Shown here piece after piece: positions 11,066-21,597 of a stretch of 64,000 nt of DNA. Numbering within the stretch: position 1 is the first letter of the stretch; every line of letters begins with the position of its first letter. The position numbers and the translations under genes are program-made. The DNA lies in the NCBI RefSeq assembly GCF_047675955.1, contig NC_132929.1, forward strand, positions 34,650,421 through 34,714,420, given 5' to 3'. Source of the stretch: Chlorocebus sabaeus. Taxonomy: Eukaryota > Chordata > Mammalia > Primates > Cercopithecidae. The notes beneath the pieces are model-generated. The model worked only from the letters and a program-made list of their open reading frames with translations. It searched no databases and had not been told where the DNA came from.

Positions 11066-12070
11066 TCTTTGTGTTTCATAATTAGTTTTTATAAAAACAG
11101 TTTACATTAAACATCTTGGAATTCAAAAATAGTGATCTCACTCAAATTGACATTTGCATAATTTGACATTTATGTTTGTTCAGTTATGACTACTTGCCCT
11201 TTTCTTCATATTAGTAAATGTTACACTGTCATAGTTGTCGTTGTTAACATGCTTCAACATAGTATGTGTGTAGATGGACGATGGATTTAAAGAGCATACC
11301 TTACGATTAAACCGAGGTTATAGAAGGTCAGGGGAGAGTGAAGGACTGAGTGACCTATGGCTGCCATCTTACTGGGGAAAAGAGCAAGTAGCCTGTCTTC
11401 CTTTAAGTAAGTAGCCTGTAATGGATGTAGTACTTTGCCACTGGAATACCCCGGGTCTGTGCCAAGGGATTGAAGAAGTGTAAGATGGGAGAACTGTATG
11501 TCATGGAGTCCTCTTGATGTTCCCCCGAATACAAGTAAAGCACAGGTGGATTTCTCTATTTTTTGAATATTACATCAGATTTAGATGCACGACTACCTGT
11601 TGACTTGTTTTATAATTGCTACTGATTTTTTTAATGTAGGCAAAGCTTCGTTACTTTGAAATTTATTTAATAAAAGTGTGACATAAACCTGAATTGTTAA
11701 TATAGGAGCTTATTAAGCTACTGCCATTAGTTACCGGAAAATGTGATAAGTAATGAAGAAAGTAAGGAAGAAAATGACTTTGAACATTTTGACTTTTTGT
11801 GCTTTGTTTTGGTGTCTTCCAGATCCTGCTGCATCTTATATGTCAAAATGGACATTTCAGTGATAGCTGTCCAAATACATAAAAACTAAAATTCTTTTGT
11901 CAGCAAGTCTTTATTTTTATTGTTGTTAACATGCAAGTGATAAACTGATAATTTGAAACTTTTTTCTTACTCCAGTGACTTTATTTTAGCTGCTAGCACA
12001 CTTCAGCATTTGAACCATAACAGCTAACTTAGAGAAAACTACTTCTGTTTTAAAAGCTGTTATTTATTCA

Positions 12071-12347
12071 TTCCTGTAATCCCAGCACTTTGGGAGGCTG
12101 AGGTGGGTGGATCACGAGGTCAGGAGATCAAGACCATCCTAGCTAACATGGTGAAACCCCGTCTCTACTAAAAATACAAAAAATTAGCTGGTCATGTGGC
12201 GGGTGCCTGTAGTCCCATCTACTCTGGAGGCTGAGGCAGGAGAATGGCATGAACCTGGGAGGTGGAGCTTGCAGTGAGCTGAGATGGCACCACTGCACTC
12301 TAGCCTGGGCAACAGAGTGAGACTCATCTCAAAAAAACAAAAAACTG
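12071..12347 (+). mobile_element. Alu, 5'-truncated slightly
   Basis: Starts at CCTGTAATCCCAGCACTTTG and ends GAGACTCATCTCAAAAAAAC. Intergenic. Confidence 0.92.
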
Positions 12348-12489
12348 TTACTTGTAACTAGTTGAATCACTAAAATTAAAATATAAGCTCTTGAGGACAT
12401 TTTGTTACTAGTGTTTCATAAATGGGAATAGTTTAAATCTGTAGAAAATACATCCTGGTTTCTAACTTCCAGAACCTCTGGGAACACAG

Positions 12490-12542
12490 TATATGTGTGT
12501 CACACACACACATATATATATATATACACACACACACACACT
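12490..12542. repeat. Compound (CA)n/(TA)n microsatellite
   Basis: TGTGTGTCACACACACACAT followed by (AT)n and (AC)n. Confidence 0.9.
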
Positions 12543-12559
12543 GTGTTATGTATATTTGT

Positions 12560-12727
12560 TGGTGGTGTTTTTGAGACAAAGTCTCCATCTGTTGCCTAGA
12601 CTGGAGTGCAGTGGTGCGATCTCAGTTCACTGAAACCTCCACCTCCTGAGTTCAAGTAATTCTCGTGCCTCAGCCTCCAGAGTAGCTGGGATCACAGATG
12701 TGTGCCACCACATCACCGTGGCTGGCC
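12560..12727 (-). mobile_element. Alu fragment
   Basis: GAGACAAAGTCTCCATCTG through the right-arm body, ending CGTGGCTGGCC. The left arm is absent. Confidence 0.85.
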
Positions 12728-12821
12728 AGTATATATGTATATATTTTTTTATTGAAAACTTCACGTGTCACAATATTGAATATGTCATTTTCTCTCAGTC
12801 ATAGATATTAAGAATTATATA

Positions 12822-13103
12822 CAATGCTGGGGGTGGTGACTCACACCTGTAATCCCAGCACTTTGGGAGAGTGAGGCAGGTGGATCACTCGAGGACAGGA
12901 GTTTGAGCCTAGCCTGGCCAAACCCCATTTCTACTAAAAAAAATAAATTAGCTGGGCATGATGGTGCATGCCTGTAGTCCCAGCTACTTGGAAAGCTGAG
13001 GCAGGAGAATTGCTTCAACCTGGGAGGCAGAGGTTGCAGTGAGCTGAGATTGCACCATCGCACTCAGTTTTGGTGACAGAGCAAGACTCCGTCTCTCAAA
13101 AAA
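12822..13103 (+). mobile_element. Alu, complete
   Basis: GGGGGTGGTGACTCACACCT through CAAGACTCCGTCTCTCAAAA. Confidence 0.92.
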
Positions 13104-13300
13104 CTAGTCTCTCCCCAAAGCTTTATCTGTTGTTATGCAATAGTTTTCACTTTGTAACCCCAAAACTTAGTGGTTTACACATCAAACATCTCAGTTTCTG
13201 TGGATCAGGCACTCAGGAACAGTCTAGTTTTGCATTTCTACTTCTGGGTCTCTCATGAAGTTATAATCAAGGTCAAGGTGACTGTTGGGGCTGCAGTCAT

Positions 13301-13318
13301 ATATATATATATATATAT
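13301..13318. repeat. (TA)n microsatellite at Alu tail
   Basis: Nine TA units directly before the T run of the next Alu. Confidence 0.85.
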
Positions 13319-13608
13319 TTTTTTTTTTTTGATACAGTCTCACCCTGTCACCCAGACTGGAGTGCAGTGACACGATCTCAGCTCACTGCACTCTCCGCCT
13401 CCCAGGTTCAAGGCATTCTCCCTCAGCCTCCCAAGTAGCTGGGATTACGGGTACACGCCACCTCACCTAGCTACTTTTTGTATTTTTAATAGAGATGGTG
13501 TTTCACTATGTTGGCCAGGCTGGTCTAGAACTCCTGATCTCAGATGATCCGCCCACCTTGGCCTCCCAAAGTGCTGGGAGTACAGGTGTGAGCCACTGCA
13601 CCTGGTTG
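13319..13608 (-). mobile_element. Alu, complete
   Basis: T run, GATACAGTCTCACCCTGTCA, ending GAGCCACTGCACCTGG. Inserted into an older repeat. Confidence 0.92.
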
Positions 13609-14108
13609 CTCTTTTTTTTTTTTTAACCTTTTTAAAATCCACCCTTCTGCACACTGTTGGATTACAGTCATCTGAAGGCATCACTGGGTCTGGACAATCC
13701 ATTTCTAAGATTGCTGAGTCCCCAGGCTGTTGACAGGCAGCCTCAGTTCCTCAGTGGCTACTGAGAGAGTTCACTTCTTTGCTACAGGAGCCTCTCCAGA
13801 GAGCTGCTGGAATGTCTTTACAACAGGGTAACTTGTTTTATCCAGAACTAATGATCCCAGAGAAAGCCAGGAGGAAGCCACATGCCACTTTTAGACCTAG
13901 TCTCAGAAGTTACACTTTGTCCTTTCTGCCACATTCTATTTGTTAGAAATGAGAGTCACTAAGGGCAGGCTGTACTCAAGGTGGTGAACTACGTTCCACC
14001 ATTTGAAGAAAGGTATAGCCAAGGATTTGTGTACAAATTCTGAAAACATTCTTATTCCATATGTCAAGACCCACCTTCAAACATGTAAACTTCTGTGGGC
14101 AAAAATTC

Positions 14109-14314
14109 TTTTTTTTTGAGTGCAGGGGTGCAATCTCAGCTCACTGCAACCTCTGTCTCCCAGGTTCAAGCGATTCTCCTGTCTCAGCCTCCAGAGTAGC
14201 TGGGATTACTCATGCCTGCCACCATACCCGGCTAATTTTTTTTTTTATTTTTTAGTAAAGATGGAGTTTCACCATGTTGGCCAGGCTGGTCTCGAACTCC
14301 TGACCTCAAGTGAT
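14109..14314 (-). mobile_element. Alu, truncated
   Basis: A T run, then GAGTGCAGGGGTGCAATCTC. It stops at CTGACCTCAAGTGATT, lacking the left-arm end. Confidence 0.85.
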
Positions 14315-14649
14315 TGTGGCAAACATTCTATCAGAATGGCCTCCGTGCTTCCTAAGGCTTTCAATTACATCTCATCCATAATTCAGCACCAGATGATTTC
14401 TTGTGCCTGCAGGAGATAACCAAATGCCAAAACATCTCCTTGAAATGACGAAGGCAACTCGAATTTCCCATGTGAAAAATCTACCAGGGTAACATTAGTG
14501 AGAATTCAGTTTACAAATGATCAGAAATCACAGATACTGTGCTGTTTTCTTAAACTGTGATTCCCCCTGTGACACCAAGATGATAAGACTATTCCAGCAA
14601 ACAAAAAGCTGATTTGGTGCAAGGACAGAGAATACCCCCAGGTAAGTGT

Positions 14650-14870
14650 ATTTGTTAACCTGTTTTGTAACAAACCATCCCCAAATTGAGTGGTTTATAA
14701 AACACATTTATTTGTTCACAGTTGCATGATTTGGGCAGTGCGGGGCAGGCATAGCTCATCTTTCACTGTGGTATGACGTTTTCCTTGTGTGGCTACATTC
14801 AGCTGCAAGTTCTACTGAGACAGGGTGTCCACGTGGCCTCACCTTGTATATGTGAGCCGTTAGCTGGGGC
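14650..14870. mobile_element. Possible MaLR LTR fragment
   Basis: TTGTAACAAACCATCCCCAA, GTGGTTTATAAAACACA and TTCACAGTTGCATGATTTGG resemble the reversed end of an old MaLR-type LTR. Too diverged to place firmly. Confidence 0.4.
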
Positions 14871-15320
14871 GGTTAGGACAGGTGATAATGCACTGGGCAT
14901 TTCTCTCAATGTCATCTCTAGAAAGGAATAGCTTAGGTCTCTTTATGGTGGTGACGCAGGACTCCGAGGGAGAAATAAACTGCTTTGAAGACCCAATCCC
15001 GTTACCAGAACAGCATCTCTTCTATCACATTCTGTTGGTTAAAGCAAATAATAAGGCTAGCCCAAATTTAGAGAGAGAAAATAGATTACACCTGTTCACA
15101 GAAGACACAGAAAAAAAAATAAATAAATAAAAATGGCACACTTTAATCCACCACAGTGAGGTAAAACAAGTCTCACCCCTACAATATCTAGTACAAGCTT
15201 TCTGAACACATTTACTTTTCCCCCCAAACCAAAGCTTTGCATATAGAGAAGCCCATGTGGCAAAATGATTTATGTTCTCAGAGGAATCAGCAGTGAAGGA
15301 ACTTTCGGTTTCCCAGGGTG

Positions 15321-15453
15321 CTTTTTTTTTTGAGACGGAGTCTCTCACTCTGTCACCCAAGCTGGAGTGCAGATCTTGGCTCACTGCAAGCTCCACCTCC
15401 CGGGTTCACGCCATTCTCCTGCCTCAGCCTCCTGAGGCTGACCTCGCCTGGCT

Positions 15454-15484
<31 letters not shown>

Positions 15485-15610
15485 GTCTTTTTAGTAGAGA
15501 CGGGGTTTCACCATGTTAGCCAGGATAGTCTCAATCTCCTGACCTGGTGATCCGTCTGTCTCGGCCTCCCAAAGTGTTGGGATTACAGGCGTGAGCCACC
15601 AAGCCCGGCC
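15321..15610 (-). mobile_element. Alu, complete, first of a tandem pair
   Basis: T run, GAGACGGAGTCTCTCACTCT, an internal T26 tract at about 15459-15484, ending GAGCCACCAAGCCCGGCC. TCCCAGGGTG precedes it. Confidence 0.92.
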
Positions 15611-15614
15611 TGAT

Positions 15615-15923
15615 TTTTTTTTTTTTTTTTTGAGAGGGAGTCTCACTCTGTCTCTCAGGCTGGAGTGCAGTGGCGTGATCTTGGCTCACTGCAACCTTCG
15701 CCACCCAGGTTGAAGCAATTCTCCTGCCTCAGCCTCCCAAGTAGCTGGGACTACAAGCACGTGCCACCATGCCCGGCTTTTTTTTTTTTTTTTTTTTTGT
15801 ATTTTTAGTAGAGACGGGGTTTCATGGTGTTAGCCAGGATGGTCTTGATCTCCTGACCTGACAATTGACCCGCCTTGGCCTTCCAAAGTGCTAGGATTAC
15901 AGGCCTGATCCACCATGCCCGGC
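15615..15923 (-). mobile_element. Alu, complete, second of a tandem pair
   Basis: T run, GAGAGGGAGTCTCACTCTGT, an internal T run at 15778-15798, ending CACCATGCCCGGCC. TCCCAGGGTG follows it, the same 10 bases as before the first Alu. Confidence 0.92.
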
Positions 15924-15962
15924 CTCCCAGGGTGATATTTGAAAAAAAGAAATACATGGATG

Positions 15963-16253
15963 GGCCGGGCATGGTTGCTCATTGCAGCGCTTTGGGAGGC
16001 TGAGGCAGGAGGATCACTTGAGTTCCTGAGTTCGGGATAAGCCTAGGCAACATAATGAGACCTCCATCTGTACAAAGCATTTAAAAATCAGCCGGCTGTG
16101 GTAGCGCATGCCTGTAGTCCCAGCTACTTGGGTGACTGAGGTAGGAGGATCACTTGAGCCCAGGGGATTTAGGCTGCAGTGAGCCATGATCACACCACTG
16201 CATTCCAGCCTAGGTGACAGAGGGAAACCCTGTCTCAAAACAACAACAAGAAG
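15963..16253 (+). mobile_element. Alu, complete, older
   Basis: GGGCCGGGCATGGTTGCTCA through GAAACCCTGTCTCAAAACAA. Confidence 0.92.
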
Positions 16254-16324
16254 AAGTTTGTGTGTAAGGTTTTAGGTTAGTTGCAGTGAGAAGTACAAAA
16301 CGAAATACTATCTTCATTTTTAAC

Positions 16325-16605
16325 ACCTGTAATCTCAGCACTGGGAGGCCAAAGCAGGAGGATCTCTTGAGCTCTGGAGTTTGAGACCAACCTGGCAACA
16401 TAGCAAGACCTCATCTCTACAAATAAAAAAATTAGCTCGGCGAGGTGGCTCACTCCGGTAGTCCTAGATCCTCAGGAGGCTGAGGTGGGAGAATCACCTG
16501 AGCCTGGCTGGTCAAGGCTTCAGTGAGCCATGATTGCACCATTGCACTCCAACCTGGCCAACAGCGCAAGATGCCTTCTCAAAAAAAAAAAAAAAAAAAA
16601 AAAAG
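16325..16605 (+). mobile_element. Alu, slightly 5'-truncated
   Basis: ACACCTGTAATCTCAGCACT through CAAGATGCCTTCTC and a long A run. Confidence 0.9.
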
Positions 16606-16678
16606 ATAAAACATGGTAATATAAATTCAATTACTCCATTTTGACGATGTCAAGTCAGTTAATAAAAGCACTATACTC

Positions 16679-16890
16679 AGCCTAGGCAACACAGTGAGAC
16701 CCTGTATCTACAAAAAATTTTAACAATTAGCTGGAAGTGGTGGCATATGCCTGTAGTCCCAGATACTCAGGAGGCTGAGGCAGGAGAATGGCGTGAGACC
16801 AGGAGTTCGAGGCTGCAGTGAGCCGTGATGGCACCACTGCACTCCAGCCTGAGCAATGGAGCAAGACCCTGACTTAAAAAAATAAAATAA
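16679..16890 (+). mobile_element. Alu, 5'-truncated
   Basis: CAGCCTAGGCAACACAGTGA through CAAGACCCTGACTTAAAAAA. Confidence 0.88.
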
Positions 16891-17248
16891 GAAAGCACTT
16901 TACCATTCATAACATTTGTTTACAAAGCCGTATGAGTAAGCAAGGTCACTTTTATGGTTGTATCTTTTGATCACATATCAACATAAAGCAAAAATATTTT
17001 ACAACTTCAGTGCACTAAAACATCTATTTTTCTTTTCCAAGACGTTTCCATAGGATACCTAGTTTTTAGTTAGAGGATGATTATGGATAGGCTAACATCT
17101 TTTCACATAGTAGCTACAATTATTCCTGTTAGGTAATAGGGATTGAGGCAATTTAGGAATGTAACTTTACATAAGGCTTGTTCAACCACACTGATTATTC
17201 GTACCCAAGTAACAGAACCATTTAAGAATGATGGGAAAGTTTGGTCAA

Positions 17249-17252
17249 ATAT

Positions 17253-17291
<39 letters not shown>

Positions 17292-17295
17292 TTTT
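17249..17295. repeat. (TTTA)n microsatellite
   Basis: About eleven TTTA units forming the tail of the next antisense Alu. Confidence 0.92.
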
Positions 17296-17579
17296 TGAGA
17301 CAGAGTCTCACTCTGTTGCCCAGGGTGGAATGCAGTGGCGTGATCTCGGCTCACTGCAACCTCTGCCTCCCAGGTTCAAGTGATTCTCCTGCCTCAGCGT
17401 CCTGAGTAGCTGGGATTATAGGTCTGTACCACCACGTCCAGCTAATTTTTGTATTTTTAATAGAGATGGGTTTTTACCATGTTAGCCAGGCTGATCTTGA
17501 ACTCCTGACCTCAAGTGATTCATCCGCCTCGGCCTCCCAAAGTGCTGGGATTACAGGTGTAAGCCACTGCGCCCGGCCC
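17296..17579 (-). mobile_element. Alu, complete
   Basis: GAGACAGAGTCTCACTCTGT through GCCACTGCGCCCGGCC. Confidence 0.92.
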
Positions 17580-17985
17580 TTTTTCTGACTTTTTAATGAT
17601 GGCCGTTCTTGCAGGAGAAACGTGGTATCTCCCTGTGGTATTAACTTGCATTTCTTTGATGATCAGTGATGTTGAGCATTTTTTCATGTATTTGTTGGCC
17701 ATTTGAATATCTCTTTTGAGAAATATTCATGTCCTTTGCCCATTTTTTGATGGCATTATTTTTTTTCTTGCTGATTTGAGTTCCTTGTAGATTGTGGATA
17801 CTTGTCTTTTTTCCGATGCATAGTTTGCAAATATTTTCTCTTATTCTGTGGTTGTCTGTTTGTTATTTCTTTTGCTGTGCAGAAGCTTTTTAGTTTAATT
17901 AGGTCCCATTGATGTATTTTTGTTTTTGCTGCATTTGCTTTTGGGGTCTTAGTCATGAATTCTCTGCTTGGGCTGATTGTTAGAC
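17580..17985 (-). mobile_element. L1 fragment (ORF2 3' part)
   Basis: TTTTTAATGATGGCCGTTCT, GATGTTGAGCATTTTTTCAT, GCTGTGCAGAAGCTTTTTAG and TTAGGTCCCATTGATG are antisense L1 ORF2 3' sequence, shared with 39725-40000 in the larger L1. Confidence 0.88.
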
Positions 17986-17987
17986 GA

Positions 17988-18295
17988 ATATATTTATTTA
18001 TTTATTTATTTAGAGACAGAGTCTCGCTCTGTGGCCCAGGCTGGAGTGCAGTGACCGGATCTCAGCTCACTGCAAGCTCCGACTCCCGGGTTCACGCCAT
18101 TCTCCTCTCTCAGCCTCCCGAGTAGCTGGGACTACAGGCGCCTGCCACCACGCCCGGCTAATATTTTGTATTTTTTAGTAGAGACGGGGTTTCACCGTGT
18201 TAGCCAGGATGGTCTCGATCTCCTGACCTCGTGATCCGCCCATCTCGGCCTCCCAAAGTGCTGGGATTACAGGCTTGAGCCACCGCGCCCGGCCA
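17988..18295 (-). mobile_element. Young Alu (AluYR-like) with (TTTA)n tail
   Basis: (TTTA)n, then AGAGACAGAGTCTCGCTCTG, ending GGCTTGAGCCACCGCGCCCG GCC. CTTGAGCC in place of GTGAGCC is a mark I associate with Old World monkey AluYR. It splits an L2 fragment. Confidence 0.9.
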
Positions 18296-18362
18296 ATGAA
18301 TATTTATTGAGCACCAACCATATATGACAAACGATGTACTAGGTGCTGGGAATACAATGGAG
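18296..18362 (-). mobile_element. L2 fragment
   Basis: TATTTATTGAGCACCAACCA and GTACTAGGTGCTGGGAATAC match the reversed L2 3' end. Confidence 0.7.
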
Positions 18363-18811
18363 AACTTACATGAATCACCAATCACACAAATCTCTTTTTA
18401 TCTTTTTTTTTTTTTTTTTTTGCCTTACTTGAGAATTTGGGTTTTTGAGTAAACGCCATTATTCCCTTTTTTTGTTTTAGCACACTTTTACGTCTCAAAC
18501 ACCTAACGCACTGCTGCCCTGAGCAACCCGGAGGGGCCGGTTCCTGCACTCCGGCCAACACAACCTAAACCCCAACACGCCGAGGACGAATAAAGGCCAA
18601 CCAACTTCCGCCCACCCAGTACAAACGTCAACAGACATTTGTAGATGAGGTCTTGTCAAAATTCAGAGGTGTCCTACGTCTGCTTTCCCAATGAGACAGT
18701 TCCTTTTTGTTTGTCTCAGAGACTGGGAATTTTTTTTTTTTTAAAGACTGTAGGCAGAAAAAACTCCCCAACTGGCTGTTGGGACAATCAAACGGGTCTA
18801 AGAAAATTCAG

Positions 18812-18881
18812 CCAATGAGAGTGCGAGAATGCCTCTGTGTTGGCCAATGAGAAGAGCGCGCCGTGCGCAGGGCCGCCCAAT
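18812..18881 (+). promoter_or_regulatory. CCNB2: Triple CCAAT (NF-Y) array
   Basis: CCAAT occurs at 18812-18816, 18844-18848 and 18877-18881, all in the same orientation. The first two are followed by GAGA/GAGAAG and the third by GGGG. The roughly 33-base, three-turn spacing puts bound NF-Y complexes on one face of the helix. Confidence 0.85.
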
Positions 18882-18894
18882 GGGGCGCAAGCGA

Positions 18895-18907
18895 CGCGGT
18901 ATTTGAA
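18895..18907 (+). promoter_or_regulatory. CCNB2: CDE/CHR cell-cycle element
   Basis: CGCGG, two bases, then TTTGAA lies 14 bases after the third CCAAT box. TTTGAA is the canonical CHR, bound by the MuvB/DREAM subunit LIN54. This position between the NF-Y sites and the transcription start is typical of cyclin B genes. Confidence 0.82.
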
Positions 18908-19053
18908 TCCTGGAACAAGGCTACAGCGTCGAAGATCCCCAGCGCTGCGGGCCCGGAGAGCAGCCCTAACGGCGCCTCGTACGCTAGTGCCCTCCCTTTT
19001 CAGTCCGTGTCCCTCCCTGGGCCGGGCTGGCACTCTTGCTTTCCCCGTCCCTC

Positions 19054-19077
19054 ATGGCGCTGCTCCGACGCCCGACG
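19054..19077 (+). CDS. CCNB2: CCNB2 exon 1 (coding part)
   Basis: The ATG at 19054 starts MALLRRPT; the donor GTGAGT starts at 19078. The context CCCTCATGG has G at +4 but no purine at -3. It is the first ATG after the expected transcription start, and it continues in frame into exon 2, so the start is secure. Confidence 0.95.
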
Positions 19078-21095
19078 GTGAGTGTGTTCGGCGACCGCTC
19101 TCGGAGGCGAGTCCGTTGGCCCCACAGCTCCCCTGTCGCTTCTCTCATTTGCTCCGAGCTTCTCCGTCCCAACCTAGACTGCTTTTCTCTTCTCCGGAGC
19201 TCCCCGCTTCGCCCACGTCCCTGGCCCTGCGGCGGGTCGTCTCCTGCCGGCCTCTCCCCGTCTGGATTCCGCCCTCCCTGCCCCGGGGTGGGAGAAGTGT
19301 AGGAAAGCGCTTCCGAGATGGCATCTGTCAAGGGAGCCCCCAGAGCACTGGGCCTAGTACTCTGCGAGCGATCCCCGAGTGCTCTTCATTGCCAGAGAGT
19401 TATCTACTTACACGTTCCTGGGATTTCCCTCCCCCTTTCTTACAACTCCTTGCCAACTAAGGGATCTGTGGTGGGGGCTGGGAGGAGGACTGGAAGGGTT
19501 CTGTAGGCAGTAAAGTGTGCGTGTTTCATCAGGCAACTGCCAGGCTGTTTTTCTGATTGTTCACATTTCTTTTTGTATGACTTTACCATTTATTTCTGCA
19601 CGCTAAGTCTTCCAGGCTACGTTCACTAATACATGGGTTTGTCCCCTTAAAAAATTTATTTACTCAAATGTAATAGAGATTTTTGAATATAGTTTGGACC
19701 AACGTGGCAGACTGAGAGAAAAGGGTCCAAATTCATTTATTTCATCCTTGCAGAGATCAAAGTGTTAACGGTGTTTTGGGTATTTTTCCTGTGGGCTTGA
19801 ATTATGCCGGGACCTACTTTTTTCCTTTGCTGAAAGCTAGAGGGCCCTGACACACCTGAGTTCCATCATCTTGGCTATAAGGTTAGATAAAAGCTGCCAA
19901 TTTTCCTTTCCAGATGAATTTAAATTTAGTTGCATTAGCTGGCTTCTACCCATAAGCATTACATTTTCAAACACTTTTTTCAGATTGGTAGTTGCTGCTG
20001 GAAAAAATTGAACAGCCTGACTTTTGAGAATCCTAATAGATTGAATATATTCAGCATTTAATTAATATCCTTTTGTGAATCTAAGTCCAACTGGCAAGGA
20101 ATTTTTTATAATAATGTATTCTATAACGTTATTTAATAGTCAAAACCTTTCTGTTCAGGGAAGGCTTGAGTTTCCCTTGTCCCTCTATCCTGGTAGATCT
20201 ACTCAGACCCCTTGTTGGGAGTTTTATTAGAGTCAGGACCCTGAACTCTGAGGGATAGGACATGCTGGTTTTTTGTTTTTTTCTTTTTTAATGAAATGTT
20301 TATCTCTTCTATAATAAGCTTTTTTTTGGTATGAATTGCTTTTCCTAGCAAGTTTTATTTCTAAGCACATTATGTCTAAAGCAGGTTAAAGTCAAGTGAC
20401 AATTTTTATTTCATACAATTCCCACCTTCCCTGAGTTTGGGAGCTAAAACTGTATTATCCAAGGAAACTACTTCCATTCTAAATATCCTTAATATAAGAG
20501 AAAATCCATTTTATGGCAACCTCATTTTAAAAAGCTGTAGTTCTAAAAGATCATGCATACAGGAGCATTTCTTATTTGTAAAATGGCATAAGAATCAAAG
20601 CTAGTTTAGGTTTTAAACATCTGGTTTTTAAACAACCAGACCTATTATTAACTATTAATATTATAGCTTTATAATTTTTCATCTTAATTTACGTATTACC
20701 AAGCTCTGTAAAGGAAGGTTTTTAAGTATATGCCTTTAACTTGCAGGGATCTCTACCAAGTGATATAGGTACTATGATAAATAATCATTAAATAGTAATA
20801 AGCTTTGAAGTTCTCTTGCAGGCCCACTTGAATATTCAGAATAGTTTTGCAAGGTTAGTGGGAGGATCTTTATTATAGATAAAGTAGATGGGTGATTTGC
20901 CTAATTTAGAGTGATGTTATTAATCATGAATAGCCTTTTTTAAGACTTCCTGAAATGTACCTTTTCCATCTTGCAAATAGATCTTGAGGTATTGTCCTTT
21001 CCCAAAGCAATTCTAAATTTGAGTATCTAACATTAGCAAAGTATTTCAAATTCTTTCAAGGTTTCATTACTTTTTTTTTTTTTTTTTTTTTTCAG
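19078..21095 (+). other. CCNB2: CCNB2 intron 1
   Basis: The first 250 bases are GC-rich promoter-proximal sequence. The rest is unique AT-rich intron without Alus and without a recognisable exon. Confidence 0.75.
21071..21092 (+). repeat. CCNB2: T22 homopolymer in the CCNB2 exon 2 acceptor
   Basis: An uninterrupted run of 22 T followed by CAG forms the polypyrimidine tract of this acceptor. Confidence 0.95.
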
Positions 21096-21224
21096 GTGTC
21101 CAGTGATTTGGAGAATATTGACACAGGATTTAATTCTAAAGTTAAGAGTCATGTGACTATTAGGCGAACTGTTTTAGAAGAAATTGGAAATAAAGTTACA
21201 ACCAGAGCAGCACAAGTAGCTAAG
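21096..21224 (+). CDS. CCNB2: CCNB2 exon 2 (destruction box)
   Basis: A run of 22 T (21071-21092) and CAG form the acceptor; the donor is GTAACA. The 43 codons are residues 9-51, starting VSSDLENIDTGFNSK. They contain the APC/C destruction box RTVLEEIGN (residues 32-40). Residue 20 is Phe where I recall Val in human, and residue 41 is Lys where I recall Arg. Confidence 0.95.
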
Positions 21225-21329
21225 GTAACAATTATGAAGACAGAATGTGAATACAGAGGCCGATTCTGTATAGTGCCGAGTCTCACAACACTGGCTGTCT
21301 TGCCCTATCATGTTTCTTTTTCCTTATAG

Positions 21330-21443
21330 AAAGCTCAGAACACCAAAGTACCAGTTCAACCCACCAAAACAACAAATGTCAACAAACAACTGAAACCTAC
21401 TGCTTCTGTCAAACCAGTACAGATGGAAATGTTGGCCCCAAAG
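21330..21443 (+). CDS. CCNB2: CCNB2 exon 3
   Basis: The acceptor TTCCTTATAG ends at 21329 and the donor GTAGGA starts at 21444. The 38 codons (residues 52-89) form the Lys/Thr/Pro-rich, probably disordered N-terminal region, KAQNTKVPVQPTKTTNVNKQ onward, ending QMEMLAPK. I recall MEKLAPK in human at that place. Confidence 0.94.
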
Positions 21444-21597
21444 GTAGGAAGTTCTGAATTTACAAACATATTTAATGAGGTAGCCTGTTTTTAGCCAGAC
21501 TACAAGGGTGCCTTTATCATTGCTGCACCTTTTAACGAACATTCATAGCTAGAACTCTCCTTTGAAGCAACAGTGTAGGAAATGAGTATATACACCT

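Larger units (their letters stand above)
13130..14045. mobile_element. Old interspersed repeat split by an Alu
   Basis: ACCCCAAAACTTAGTGGTTT and TTCTGTGGATCAGGCACTCA (left) and CAGTCATCTGAAGGCATCAC, CCTCAGTTCCTCAGTGGCT and GAGAGTCACTAAGGGCAGGC (right) read as one dispersed element. CAGTCAT is present at both sides of the Alu at 13319-13608. The family is not determined. Confidence 0.6.
11066..18687. other. RNF111-CCNB2 intergenic spacer
   Basis: I see no exon-like open frame with splice sites here. The spacer holds about a dozen Alus, an old interspersed repeat split by an Alu, an L1 3' fragment, an L2 scrap and several simple repeats, listed separately. The stretches 11075-12060, 14315-15300 and 16900-17240 are mostly unique or anciently repetitive sequence in which I recognise no gene. 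18380-18687 is the non-repetitive approach to the CCNB2 promoter. Confidence 0.7.
18688..19053 (+). promoter_or_regulatory. CCNB2: CCNB2 promoter and 5' UTR (CpG-rich)
   Basis: This GC- and CpG-rich stretch precedes the CCNB2 start codon and has no TATA box. Three CCAAT boxes on the plus strand lie at 18812, 18844 and 18877, spaced 32-33 bases apart, the NF-Y arrangement known for cyclin B promoters. A fourth CCAAT lies at 18688. A CDE-like CGCGG (18895-18899) and a CHR TTTGAA (18902-18907) follow the last box, as expected for G2/M genes repressed by DREAM and activated by B-MYB/FOXM1. Transcription probably starts around 18920-18950. No ATG lies between there and the start codon. CpG-rich sequence continues into intron 1 to about 19330. 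Confidence 0.88.

Noticed and set aside
18837..19460. 207-codon open frame across the CCNB2 promoter
   Set aside because: It spans the CCAAT boxes, 5' UTR, exon 1 in the wrong frame and intron 1. GC-rich CpG-island sequence is poor in stop codons; no domain is visible.
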